NCBI GenBank assembly: GCA_028288625.1
Contig: JAQBNI010000020.1
Coordinates: 1 to 38,593, forward strand
Direction: 5' to 3'
Origin: Bacteroidota bacterium
GTDB lineage: Bacteria; Bacteroidota; Bacteroidia; Chitinophagales; JADIYW01
Length of the DNA: 38,593 nucleotides
Each line of letters starts with the position of its first letter. Position 1 is the stretch's first letter. Below are positions 1 to 8,207 of the stretch, one piece after another. Position numbers and translations under genes: made by a program. The notes beneath the pieces were generated by a model, which saw only the letters and a program-made list of their open reading frames with translations, had not been told where the DNA came from and did not search any database.

Positions 1-1134
1 CAGTTGAAAACAGATGACATGATCGGCGGTTTTGTTTACTACGATGCCAAAACAAATGATGCGCGCCTCGTTAATGATGTAATACAGCAAGCGTGTGATC
101 TCGGAGCCATTGCGCTTAATTATTTCGAACTGACTGAATTTGAAACTTCAGATAAAAAAATAATTGCCATAAATTGTCGTGATAGGATTTCAAATCATTC
201 TTACAAAATCAGATCAAAGATCTTTGTTTCTGCTACCGGTGTGTGGACAGATGAATTATTAAAAAAATTTGAAAATCAGGAGACAAAAAAATATATGATG
301 CCCAGCAAGGGAGTTCATCTCGTAATGTCTTCTGATCATTTTCCAAAAGACTGTGTGATGATATTTCCAACTGCATCTGGAGATAAGCGCATGATATGGT
401 CTATGCCCTGGGAAGAGAACCTGAGTATTGTTGGTGCTACCGATACGGAATATACAGAGAGCAATGATCGCATCGATATTCTTGAAGATGAGGTAAAATA
501 TATCCTGGATAGTGTAAATGCGCAACTGAAAAAACAACTCACAGAACAGGATATTTTAAGTGTATATGCCGGTATTCGCCCCCTGCTGAATGACAATGAT
601 GAAGATAAATCAAGCAGCCAGCGTTCACGTGATTATCGCATATGGTGGAACAACGATAATCTCCTCACTATATCGGGCGGAAAACTGACTTCCTTTTTGT
701 CGATGGCTGAAAACTGCATTAAGGCTATTGAAGAAAAATATACGATCGACACAATTCTCAACGAATCTACTGAAAATGAATTAGTTGAAAATGAAATACT
801 AATTGATAGATTTAAGATCAAATACGGTAAAAAAAATGCGGTCCGAATCGCTAACATTACAAAAGAGAATCCTGTTTTAACCAACACCTTCGAAAATTAT
901 GCTTATTGCCCCGCAGAGATGATTTTTTTTATCCGGTTCCAGAATGCACAAAAAATTGATGATCTCCTCACCCGGCGTACTTCCATCACGCATCAAATGA
1001 AAACGTTCGACGAAGTTTTAGTACAAACAGTTTCTGAAATCATGGCAAAAGAGTTAAATTGGTCTCACGAACAAATTACGGAAGAAATTAAATCGTACAG
1101 GAATTCATGGAAGCTGATGCATTCATGGAAGTGA
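1..1134 (+). CDS. glpD: Glycerol-3-phosphate dehydrogenase, 5'-truncated
   Basis: This is the C-terminal ~377 residues of an FAD-dependent glycerol-3-phosphate dehydrogenase, which oxidises glycerol-3-phosphate to dihydroxyacetone phosphate at the inner membrane and passes electrons to quinone. The frame is open from base 1, so the FAD-binding N-terminus lies upstream of the window. The TTG at position 4 is an internal Leu codon, not a start. Family features seen are the GGFVYYDAKTNDARLV stretch near the start, the PSKGVHLV segment, and the SGGKLTSF flavin-contact motif encoded around 673-696, followed by the helical C-terminal domain. The lipid kinase gene follows after 54 bp on the same strand, so the two may be co-transcribed and both touch glycerolipid metabolism. 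Identification is firm; only the missing start limits it. Confidence 0.92.
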   Translation, partial: QLKTDDMIGGFVYYDAKTNDARLVNDVIQQACDLGAIALNYFELTEFETSDKKIIAINCRDRISNHSYKIRSKIFVSATGVWTDELLKKFENQETKKYMMPSKGVHLVMSSDHFPKDCVMIFPTASGDKRMIWSMPWEENLSIVGATDTEYTESNDRIDILEDEVKYILDSVNAQLKKQLTEQDILSVYAGIRPLLNDNDEDKSSSQRSRDYRIWWNNDNLLTISGGKLTSFLSMAENCIKAIEEKYTIDTILNESTENELVENEILIDRFKIKYGKKNAVRIANITKENPVLTNTFENYAYCPAEMIFFIRFQNAQKIDDLLTRRTSITHQMKTFDEVLVQTVSEIMAKELNWSHEQITEEIKSYRNSWKLMHSWK

Positions 1135-1188
1135 GTTAAATGTGAAATAATACATTTAACGAAAACTGATAACCTATAACCATCAACT

Positions 1189-2133
1189 ATGAAACTTGCT
1201 TTTTTGGTAAACGGAACTGCGAAGAACCTTGAAAAACTGACTAAGAATATTGAAGCTGCATTTAAAGAGCACGATCCCAAACTATTTATTTCTGAAAAAG
1301 CAGGGCATGTTACACAGCTTGCACAAACTGCCATTTCCCGCGGTTATGATACGATCATCGTATGCGGAGGCGACGGCACACTTAACGAAGCCATCAACGG
1401 TGTTATCGAATCCTTTAAAACAGGTTTAGGTTCAACACATGAAGCTTATGACTGGAGAAAAATTGCAAATATAAAAGTGGGTGTGCTCCCATCAGGAAGC
1501 GGAAACGATTTTGCAAAAACAGTTCACGTCACAAAGGAATTATCTTATTTAAAAAATCTCCTCTCACAGCAACGCTCCCAGTTAATTGATATCGGATGGG
1601 TTTCATTTTTTCAATCTGACAAAGAACCTTCTCACCGTTTCTTTATCAATATTACGGATGTCGGAATGGGCGGAGAAACAGTTTTAAAATTGCAAAAGAA
1701 AATTCCGCTTGTTGGTCCGGACATCAATTATTTCTGGGCGATCACATCAACATTAGCTACTTATGAAAAAGTACAAATAAAAGCAACGGGCGATAATTTT
1801 TTCTGGGAAGGAAAGGCTATTAATTTTGTTGTGGCAAACGGAAAATATTTTGGAAATGGATTAGGCGTTGCACCGGATGCTTCCGTAACCGATGGTAAAT
1901 TCGAGATCGTAATTATAGGTGACGTTAACCTGCTCGATTATTTTAAAAATCTAAGCGCCGTGAAAAAATGCCAAAAGGTAATTCATCCACAGGTGCATTA
2001 TCACCAGCTGGATAAAGTCACGATCGAATCTATGGAAACGCGAAAGATATCAATTGATATGGATGGAGAGTTTATTGGCTATGCGCCGATGACGCTTATC
2101 AACCTTACACAAAAAATAAATTTTATTATGTAA
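1189..2133 (+). CDS. YegS/DAGK-type lipid kinase
   Basis: A 314-residue protein of the diacylglycerol kinase catalytic family, which also contains sphingosine and ceramide kinases. The ATP-site glycine motif GGDGTLNE is at residues 60-67 and the second family motif PSGSGNDFA is at 101-109. The C-terminal half has the beta-sandwich typical of YegS/DgkB proteins, with GKYFGNGLGVAPDA and a final MDGE motif. The length is normal for the family. It probably phosphorylates a membrane lipid at the cytoplasmic face. Whether the substrate is diacylglycerol, phosphatidylglycerol or a sphingoid base cannot be read from the sequence. It follows glpD by 54 bp and ends just before a strong hairpin terminator. 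Confidence 0.85.
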   Translation: MKLAFLVNGTAKNLEKLTKNIEAAFKEHDPKLFISEKAGHVTQLAQTAISRGYDTIIVCGGDGTLNEAINGVIESFKTGLGSTHEAYDWRKIANIKVGVLPSGSGNDFAKTVHVTKELSYLKNLLSQQRSQLIDIGWVSFFQSDKEPSHRFFINITDVGMGGETVLKLQKKIPLVGPDINYFWAITSTLATYEKVQIKATGDNFFWEGKAINFVVANGKYFGNGLGVAPDASVTDGKFEIVIIGDVNLLDYFKNLSAVKKCQKVIHPQVHYHQLDKVTIESMETRKISIDMDGEFIGYAPMTLINLTQKINFIM

Positions 2134-2151
2134 AAATCTTTCGTGTAAATG

Positions 2152-2183
2152 AAAAAGATCCTTCGAGTTGAAGGATCTTTTTT
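2152..2183. terminator. Bidirectional rho-independent terminator
   Basis: A near-perfect stem pairs AAAAAGATCCTTC (2152-2164) with GAAGGATCTTTTT (2170-2182) around the loop GAGTT. The A-run before and T-run after the stem let it work for both the lipid kinase on the plus strand and the convergent lipoprotein gene on the minus strand. Confidence 0.85.
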
Positions 2184-2199
2184 ATTTAATATTGTTGAA

Positions 2200-4110
2200 T
2201 TAATTTTTTATGCAGCGCACACTAAATCCATAACTCTGGTCATAGTTACCTGCGATACCGCTGCTGATAAATGCATCGTCACCGAATGAACCCATTTTCA
2301 TTACACCTCCAAATGTTGTATTATGGACTGTTGTTGACCACCAAATTCCTTGATTTCCTAATCCCCCGTTACCAGTATTAAAAGTTCCCAGATGCGATCG
2401 GTCGCTCCCTGGTAATCCTGTAAATCCACTGCTGTTATCACCTGCTGAAAATGTTGTATTCCAATGTGAAGATCCCGCTTCTTTTAAATGTTTTCCGGCA
2501 GTTGACTCTCCCCCGAGATAATTGACAAGCGTAGCCCATTCTGCATCTGATGGTGCATGCCAGCCAGAAGGACATAAATTCCTGCTGTCTGTTACAGCAT
2601 ACCAATTGTACAAATTTCCGTAAGTAGCCGCTATACCGGCATCATTATTATAATAGCAGTATTTTCCGTCAGAGCCATTCCATGAAGTATTTCCATCTAT
2701 CACGGGATCTCCATTATTGTATTTTTTCACTTTCAGGTTTTGCTTTAACCAGCATTGTGTTCCGATCTCTACAACATTATAAATATTCCCGTCAATATCC
2801 GTAACGTTAGGTCCGCAGCTACTGCCTGCACTCGTCGCAAAGCTCACTTCATTTCCATAAGCAGTTCCTGCACTATTGGTTGCATACGCGCGAACATAGT
2901 AAGTTGTACCGGATGCTAAGCCTGTTAAAAAACTGGTAAAGCTCCCTGTTCCAGTACCGTTTGTTGTTTTACTGTTTACAATTGTCGGACCCGGAGTGGT
3001 GTTCCAGCAAACTCCGCGAGTTGTAACTGCAGCACCGCCATCAGAAGAAATATTTCCTCCGCTACTTGCAGATGCAGTGGTAATACTGCCAATCGGGTTT
3101 GTTGTAAGTGTAGGAACAATAGCTGCGCTTGTCATAAACGTTATTTCGTTTCCATAAGATGTTCCTGCGCTATTGGTTGCATACGCACGAACATAGTAAG
3201 TTGTATTCGCACTTAATCCTGTCAACGAACTGCCAAAGCTACCTGTCCCCGTTCCGTTCAGCGTTAAGTTATCTGCAAGAGTAGGACTTGTATGTGTCGC
3301 CCAGCATACACCCCGCGAAATAACTGTTGTACCTCCTTGTGATGTTACGTTTCCTCCCGACGCAGCATGATCAGAAAAAATACCAGTAACAGGAGAAGTA
3401 ATTACCGTAGGCGGCGCGGATGTTACATTCAAAGTTGTTAATGAAAATTCACTTCCATAAGCTGTACCCGCACCGTTTGTTGCATATGCTCTTACATAAT
3501 AAGTTGTATTTGGAGTTAACCCCGATAGCACACTTGTAAATGTACCTGTGCCTGTTCCATTTGTAGTTTTACTATCTGCAATTGTTGGATTATGACTGGT
3601 ACTCCAGCAAACACCGCGTGCGATCACTGCAGATCCGCTGTCAGTTGTTACATTGCCCCCGCTTTGCGCAGAAGTATTGGTTACATTCGTGATTGCAGTA
3701 GTCGTTACGACCGGGAAAGCGTAAGGCGTTAACGATGTTATGAATTTCACCTGTGTACCATACGTTGTACCTTTTTTTGTAGTCGCATAAGATCTTACAA
3801 AATAATAGGTAAGCGGCGTTAAACCGGTCATCGAGCTTACAAAATTTCCGGAACCCCATCCATTGCTCGTTTTGCTGTTAGAAACTGTAGGTTTTTCTGT
3901 TGTACTCCAGCATACACCTTTTTCAAGGATAGAATCTTTTCCATAAGATAAGAATTCTCCTCCCGTTGCCGCGGAAGTTAATGTCAGGTTACTGATCGCC
4001 ATTGTTTTGAGGTCGAGCTTTACATCATTGCTCGTAATAGTATCTCCCTTTTTACATCCTGCAATAATTCCCAGTAAAACAACCAACGTTGTAAGTATAA
4101 TTCTCTTCAT
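2200..4110 (-). CDS. Lipoprotein with four ~100-aa repeats and C-terminal FISUMP domain
   Basis: A 636-residue predicted surface or periplasmic lipoprotein. A signal peptide ends in a lipobox with Cys19 (IIAGC). Four tandem fibronectin-III-like repeats follow, each with a GVCW motif at residues 65, 166, 267 and 366 (period 101, 101, 99) and a conserved TYYVRAYATN-type strand. From about residue 435 there is a FISUMP domain (Fibrobacter succinogenes major paralogous domain), recognisable by DIDGNIYNVVEIGTQCW, the NLYNWYAV segment, CPSGWHAPSDAEW and the final SVRCIKN. Proteins of this build are common in Bacteroidota; their function is unknown, though adhesion or glycan binding is often suspected. 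It has its own promoter-like element upstream and is transcribed away from the small lipoprotein and barrel genes behind it. Confidence 0.85.
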   Translation of the reverse strand: MKRIILTTLVVLLGIIAGCKKGDTITSNDVKLDLKTMAISNLTLTSAATGGEFLSYGKDSILEKGVCWSTTEKPTVSNSKTSNGWGSGNFVSSMTGLTPLTYYFVRSYATTKKGTTYGTQVKFITSLTPYAFPVVTTTAITNVTNTSAQSGGNVTTDSGSAVIARGVCWSTSHNPTIADSKTTNGTGTGTFTSVLSGLTPNTTYYVRAYATNGAGTAYGSEFSLTTLNVTSAPPTVITSPVTGIFSDHAASGGNVTSQGGTTVISRGVCWATHTSPTLADNLTLNGTGTGSFGSSLTGLSANTTYYVRAYATNSAGTSYGNEITFMTSAAIVPTLTTNPIGSITTASASSGGNISSDGGAAVTTRGVCWNTTPGPTIVNSKTTNGTGTGSFTSFLTGLASGTTYYVRAYATNSAGTAYGNEVSFATSAGSSCGPNVTDIDGNIYNVVEIGTQCWLKQNLKVKKYNNGDPVIDGNTSWNGSDGKYCYYNNDAGIAATYGNLYNWYAVTDSRNLCPSGWHAPSDAEWATLVNYLGGESTAGKHLKEAGSSHWNTTFSAGDNSSGFTGLPGSDRSHLGTFNTGNGGLGNQGIWWSTTVHNTTFGGVMKMGSFGDDAFISSGIAGNYDQSYGFSVRCIKN

Positions 4111-4133
4111 CTCTTATGGTTTGAGTTAAATAA

Positions 4134-4164
4134 CAAATTAAAATTGTGATATAGTTTGTAACAA
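4134..4164 (-). promoter_or_regulatory. Bacteroidota-type promoter for the FISUMP lipoprotein
   Basis: Read on the minus strand this is TTG (4164-4162), 20 bases, then TTAATTTG (4141-4134), one mismatch from TAnnTTTG. It lies 24 bases before the ATG at 4110. Confidence 0.5.
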
Positions 4165-4291
4165 ATGCTAAAATAAGTATAAAAATTATAACATCAAATA
4201 AATGAGGACAATTAATATGTGTTCTTATGTAAAAAGAAAAAATGATCCACTTACCTTAAAAAGCGGGTTGAAATAAGCATGAAAATAAGTG

Positions 4292-4750
4292 TTATTTGAT
4301 CTTTGTAGCTTTTCCGCTGAACCAGCTGGTATCCCCTGTGCCATTAACTTTATAATAGCTGTAATCCAGGATACTTTTGTTTTCCGATTTGATCTCTATG
4401 TTCCTGAAAGTGGGTAACGCAACTGAAGTAAAGGGATAAATATTAGTGTAAGTTGCATTTGCATCAATTGTTGTACCTGAACCCAGAAAATTGTCTATCG
4501 TGAGTCGTGATTCTATAAATTCTGAATCACCCGGCGCACCGGTGTTCGCCATCTTAGTGATCACCATATCAAACGCATCGTCTGAGGTAGTGGTATCAAT
4601 GCCAATTCGATAGCGTATCTGTGAGCCTGATGCAGTATAATACCCCGAATACTTTTTATAAACTTCTCCTGCGGTATCTTCGTTAATTGTATTTTTTGTA
4701 CAAGCAAATAATATAAACGAAAAAAAGAAAAAAGGTATAACTGCTTTCAT
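4292..4750 (-). CDS. Small lipoprotein, function unknown
   Basis: A 152-residue protein from the ATG at 4750. The frame is open to an earlier ATG at 4774, but that adds a polar stretch in front of a good signal peptide and overlaps the upstream gene, so 4750 is preferred. The signal sequence is MKAVIPFFFFSFILFAC with the lipid-attachment Cys at residue 17. The mature part is beta-strand rich with no recognised motif and ends in WFSGKATKIK. In size and layout it resembles the two small lipoproteins near 34.2 and 34.9 kb, though the similarity is weak. It follows the barrel gene after 17 bp and is probably co-transcribed with it. Confidence 0.7.
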   Translation of the reverse strand: MKAVIPFFFFSFILFACTKNTINEDTAGEVYKKYSGYYTASGSQIRYRIGIDTTTSDDAFDMVITKMANTGAPGDSEFIESRLTIDNFLGSGTTIDANATYTNIYPFTSVALPTFRNIEIKSENKSILDYSYYKVNGTGDTSWFSGKATKIK

Positions 4751-4767
4751 ATTGTTTAATTCTAAAA

Positions 4768-5805
4768 TTACCATTTAGGACAAGAGAATTTATGATGGTA
4801 TGGATTTCTTTTTCCGCATGCACCAAATCCAAGATTTTTACCACCCGCGCCGAGAGAAAAAGTAAAGGTTAACTGAACATGCAGAAACTGATCATTATCT
4901 TTTTTGTCGCCGCGTTGCTGACCTACAGCATTAGGATCTGTGATGATTTGTCCGTACCGTGCTTCTGTCGGATTGGAATATCGCTGTCCTTCAACAAAAT
5001 TAAATTGGTCGCTCGGGTATCTTCCTGAATTCGCCCTGTTTTGTAATTGCTGTCCTTCCGGAGATAATTTGGAAATATCTGTAGGATTGATATAATTTCC
5101 ACTCACATCATCGAGATAATCGGTAAACGTCTGGTGATATACACCTTCCAGCGCAACAGAAAATTTTTCAGTGATATTATATTTTACACCGATCATTGCA
5201 ATGAGGTCAAATTGAAAATTGCTGTAAGTTTTTTTGTAACCGATATTTTGTCCTTCTGTTCCTAATGGTTTTAATTTAACTTTTTCACCATTCAGTTTGG
5301 TATAAGGATCAAACCAGAAGAAACCAACACCTCCGCCGATATACGGCGCCCATCTTTCCTTTTCCCCTTTCCCGGCGTCGTGTACATATTTTTTCAAATT
5401 TATTTCCGCCATTCCCTGGAACTCTACAATGTGTGTAATAAAATTCAGGTTCCGTCTCGCCCTGTACCAGCTGTCTGTTGGTCCATTTGGTCCCGGTGGC
5501 GTACCATCTGTATTTTTATCATCAGCAGCCAACATGCCGTACATCAGGTTTCCCCTTACAGCAAGCCATTTATTTACATTATACCTGTAAAAAACAGAAA
5601 TACAAAAACGTGTTGCCTGGAAATCTATATCGCGGATAAACGGTGAACCAATTTTTTTCGCTCCGCCAAGGTCTGTTAATGCAAAATTCGGACCGAAGGA
5701 AAAGCCAATATCATGTCCACTACCTTCCCCTTCAGCACCTTTTGCGACAAAGTTTGAGATAGACAGCATTAAGACCAATAGGCTATAATAGACGATTTTC
5801 TTCAT
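4768..5805 (-). CDS. Outer-membrane beta-barrel protein
   Basis: A 345-residue protein with a signal peptide (hydrophobic residues 5-20, likely cleavage near residue 22). Alternating hydrophobic/aromatic strands follow, beginning HDIGFSFGPNFALTDLGG and including FCISVFYRYNVNKWLAVRG and WAPYIGGGVGFFWF. This is the pattern of the DUF6089/PorT-like outer-membrane barrels of Bacteroidota. The tail after the last clear strand (from FTFSLGAGGK) carries two cysteines and several basic residues, an unusual end for a barrel, where the final residue is usually an aromatic closing a strand. Substrate and role are unknown. It is the first gene of a likely two-gene unit with the small lipoprotein. Confidence 0.75.
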   Translation of the reverse strand: MKKIVYYSLLVLMLSISNFVAKGAEGEGSGHDIGFSFGPNFALTDLGGAKKIGSPFIRDIDFQATRFCISVFYRYNVNKWLAVRGNLMYGMLAADDKNTDGTPPGPNGPTDSWYRARRNLNFITHIVEFQGMAEINLKKYVHDAGKGEKERWAPYIGGGVGFFWFDPYTKLNGEKVKLKPLGTEGQNIGYKKTYSNFQFDLIAMIGVKYNITEKFSVALEGVYHQTFTDYLDDVSGNYINPTDISKLSPEGQQLQNRANSGRYPSDQFNFVEGQRYSNPTEARYGQIITDPNAVGQQRGDKKDNDQFLHVQLTFTFSLGAGGKNLGFGACGKRNPYHHKFSCPKW

Positions 5806-5844
5806 CGTAAAAGTTTAGTTCATCGTTAAAGTTATAAAATTAAT

Positions 5845-6480
5845 CTATTTTTCCATTAATTTCCTACCCACCTTTGAACAAATTATGCATTTTTTTATAT
5901 CGTGACCTCTTGCTGTACAATGCTCCCTTCCGTAATAAATAATCTGCAAGTGTAATTTATTCCATGTTTCTTCCGGAAAGAGTTTTTTCAGATCTTTTTC
6001 TGTTTGTTCTACATTTTTTCCTGTACTCAGGTTCCACCGGTATGCGAGCCTGTGAATGTGCGTATCAACAGGAAATGCAGGATAACCAAATGCCTGGCTC
6101 ATTACTACACTTGCTGTCTTATGTCCTACTCCCGGTAATTCCTCTAATTCTTCAAACGTTTGCGGAACGTTTCCATTGTATTTTTTTACAAGTATTTTAG
6201 AAAGGTCAGAGATCGCCTGCGATTTTCTCGGAGATAAACCACATGGTCGTATAATTTGTTTAATCTTTTCAACAGAAACTTTACTCATCTTAAACGGATC
6301 ATCTGCAAGTGCAAATAAATGCGGAGTAACGATGTTTACGCGCGCGTCTGTACATTGCGCAGATAACAGCACAGCGATAAGCAATGTATACGCATCTTTA
6401 TGATGTAAGGGTATCGGTGGATCCGGGTACATTTTATCCAGTGTCTTTACGATAAAATCCGTTTTCTCTTTTTTAGTCAC
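5845..6480 (-). CDS. nth: Endonuclease III with incomplete Fe-S loop
   Basis: A 211-residue DNA glycosylase/AP lyase of base-excision repair that removes oxidised pyrimidines. The family segment LLSAQCTDARVN is at 38-49, the helix-hairpin-helix LPGVGHKTA is at 115-123 with catalytic Lys121, and the catalytic Asp139 lies in VDTHIHR. The C-terminal cluster loop is odd: only Cys188, Cys198 and Cys201 are present, spaced C-x9-C-x2-C, instead of the usual C-x6-C-x2-C-x5-C. The fourth Cys is absent and the protein ends ten residues later. The start is a GTG at 6480; no ATG is available at the family's usual N-terminus. It is divergent from rnhA across a 114-bp gap. Confidence 0.9.
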   Translation of the reverse strand: MTKKEKTDFIVKTLDKMYPDPPIPLHHKDAYTLLIAVLLSAQCTDARVNIVTPHLFALADDPFKMSKVSVEKIKQIIRPCGLSPRKSQAISDLSKILVKKYNGNVPQTFEELEELPGVGHKTASVVMSQAFGYPAFPVDTHIHRLAYRWNLSTGKNVEQTEKDLKKLFPEETWNKLHLQIIYYGREHCTARGHDIKKCIICSKVGRKLMEK

Positions 6481-6594
6481 GTCGTGAAAATAAGCGGAAA
6501 TGATCAGATTCTATATTGCGTTTTTGCTAAATATCCGGACCGTGTGCAACTTAAGATTCCGTTTTTAATGATTACTCTTATATTCGTCGTGTAT

Positions 6595-7071
6595 ATGGTT
6601 GAAATTTATACTGACGGTGCATCGCGCGGAAATCCCGGACCTGGAGGTTACGGTGTTGTTTTGCTTGCCAACGGGCACCGCAAAGAATTATCGAAAGGTT
6701 TCCGGTTAACTACTAACAACAGGATGGAGCTGATGGCAGTGATTGCCGGGCTTGAAGCATTAAAAAAGAATGACCTTGATATTACGATCTATTCAGATTC
6801 GAAATATGTTGTTGAATCTGTGGAAAGAGGCGGGGTATTTCAATGGGATATAAAGGCTGATTTTGCGAAGAAAAAAAACCGCGATCTCTGGAAGAAGTTT
6901 CTGAAATTATATGAATATCAAAACATCACTTTTGTATGGGTGAAGGGACATGCATCAAACAAAGAAAACAACCGCTGCGATATACTTGCTACAGAAGCTG
7001 CAGATGGATTTGAACTGGATAAAGATGAAGGATACGAGAAAGAAATGAATATTAAAAAAGGAATGTTTTAA
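6595..7071 (+). CDS. rnhA: Ribonuclease HI
   Basis: Cleaves RNA in RNA-DNA hybrids. The ATG at 6595 is chosen because it places the first RNase H strand (VEIYTDGASRGNPGPGGYG) at the N-terminus and gives 158 residues, the usual length. The frame stays open upstream to a GTG at 6484 and an ATG at 6568, but those extensions match nothing in the family. The four catalytic acids are visible as Asp7, Glu45, Asp68 and Asp129, and the catalytic-site His119 lies in KGHA. There is no N-terminal hybrid-binding domain. The permease gene follows after 9 bp and may be read from the same message. Confidence 0.93.
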   Translation: MVEIYTDGASRGNPGPGGYGVVLLANGHRKELSKGFRLTTNNRMELMAVIAGLEALKKNDLDITIYSDSKYVVESVERGGVFQWDIKADFAKKKNRDLWKKFLKLYEYQNITFVWVKGHASNKENNRCDILATEAADGFELDKDEGYEKEMNIKKGMF

Positions 7072-7080
7072 AGAAAAAAT

Positions 7081-7812
7081 ATGCCGGCTGATGCATTGGT
7101 TCCTGTAGTAATTTTTTTCGGTGCATTGATCTATGCAACTTTCGGGTTTGGCGATGCACTGTTTGGAATGCCTATACTTTCCGTGATCATCGGAATAAAA
7201 ACGGCTACTCCGCTGATGACGATGAACGGCTTTACTTTAGCTACGATCATGTTCATCAGGCATTACAGAGAGATTGACTGGAAATCCGCAAGACGCCTTG
7301 TTTTTGCTTCTCTCTTTGGCATCCCAATTGGAATTTATTTTTTAAAAAATGGAAATGAGCAGTTCACAAAACTCATTTTAGGGATCGTGATCACCGGCGT
7401 TTCAGTTTATAATTTATTTCTGAAAAAAGAAAGTATTCGCATCGGAAAAAACTGGGCGTATGCATTCGGATTTATAGGAGGTGTGCTCGGAGGAGCTTTT
7501 AATACAGGTGGACCGCCGATAGTGATCTTCGGAACATTAAGTGGATGGACACAACAACAATTTGTGGGAACGCTGCAGGGATATTTTTTGCCGAATGATA
7601 TTTTTATTTTGATCTGCCAGTTTGTTGCGGGCTTACTCACGTTAAAAGTTTTGCATTATTACCTGATCAGTTTGCCGTTTTTGCTAGTGGGTTTATTTTT
7701 TGGAAGCAAGCTGCATGCAAAAATACCGGTGAAAAAATTCAACCAGTATGTTTTTGTTTTACTGCTGATGATCGGGATACTGTTTATTTTCCGGACACTC
7801 TTATCTGCCTAA
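7081..7812 (+). CDS. Sulfite exporter TauE/SafE family permease
   Basis: A 243-residue inner-membrane protein with about eight hydrophobic segments. The two-fold internal repeat of the family is recognisable: an N-terminal FGALIYATFGFGDALFGMP motif and, in the second half, FIGGVLGGAFNTGGPPIVIF. Members move sulfite, sulfoacetate or other organosulfur anions; the substrate here is unknown. It begins 9 bp after rnhA. The last 12 bp overlap the end of the convergent small membrane-protein gene, so no separate terminator fits between them. Confidence 0.85.
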   Translation: MPADALVPVVIFFGALIYATFGFGDALFGMPILSVIIGIKTATPLMTMNGFTLATIMFIRHYREIDWKSARRLVFASLFGIPIGIYFLKNGNEQFTKLILGIVITGVSVYNLFLKKESIRIGKNWAYAFGFIGGVLGGAFNTGGPPIVIFGTLSGWTQQQFVGTLQGYFLPNDIFILICQFVAGLLTLKVLHYYLISLPFLLVGLFFGSKLHAKIPVKKFNQYVFVLLLMIGILFIFRTLLSA

Positions 7813-8148
7813 TTCGCCCGCTTTTATTTCGGCTCCAAAACCGACTTCTACCTGGTTATATTTTTCTCTTGAAAAAGGCTGCTGTAATTCAAATGTAGTA
7901 GAACGCACCTGGTTTGGATTTTCAACACTTACGCGCACTTGTCTCTGATATGGAGCGAATATAGAAAGATGGATCACCTGCTGGTCTTTTACTTTTAGTA
8001 TGATCTTATTTTTCCATTTAGACTGGATAACCAGTTTATCAATTGTCTGTCCTGAATTATTATAAATAACACACTTATAGCTCGATGATACATATCCAAA
8101 CAGGAATAATACTAATACAATTAAAAATATGGCGACGTTCCTTGTCAT
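7801..8148 (-). CDS. Small membrane-anchored protein, unknown function
   Basis: A 115-residue protein with one N-terminal transmembrane segment or uncleaved signal (about residues 5-22). A predicted beta-rich extracytoplasmic domain of about 90 residues follows (YKCVIYNNSGQTIDKLVIQS at its start). I recognise no family. Its 3' end overlaps that of the TauE-like gene by 12 bp in the convergent orientation. It lies 49 bp downstream of fbp on the same strand, separated from it by a short repeat-rich stretch. Confidence 0.6.
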   Translation of the reverse strand: MTRNVAIFLIVLVLFLFGYVSSSYKCVIYNNSGQTIDKLVIQSKWKNKIILKVKDQQVIHLSIFAPYQRQVRVSVENPNQVRSTTFELQQPFSREKYNQVEVGFGAEIKAGELGR

Positions 8149-8153
8149 GGTTT

Positions 8154-8207
8154 AATGTTGAATGATGAATGAAAATGTTGAATGATAATATTATTGACTA
8201 TTGACTA
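8154..8207. repeat. Intergenic short repeats running into the fbp stop codon
   Basis: The 13-mer AATGTTGAATGAT occurs at 8154-8166 and again at 8174-8186. It is followed by two head-to-tail copies of the heptamer TTGACTA (8194-8200, 8201-8207). Read on the minus strand, the AGTCAAT-type heptamers supply the last two codons and the stop of fbp. Confidence 0.7.

Noticed and set aside
6484-6594. N-terminal extension of RNase HI from a GTG at 6484
   Set aside because: The 37 extra residues match nothing in the family and would fill the whole divergent promoter gap with nth.
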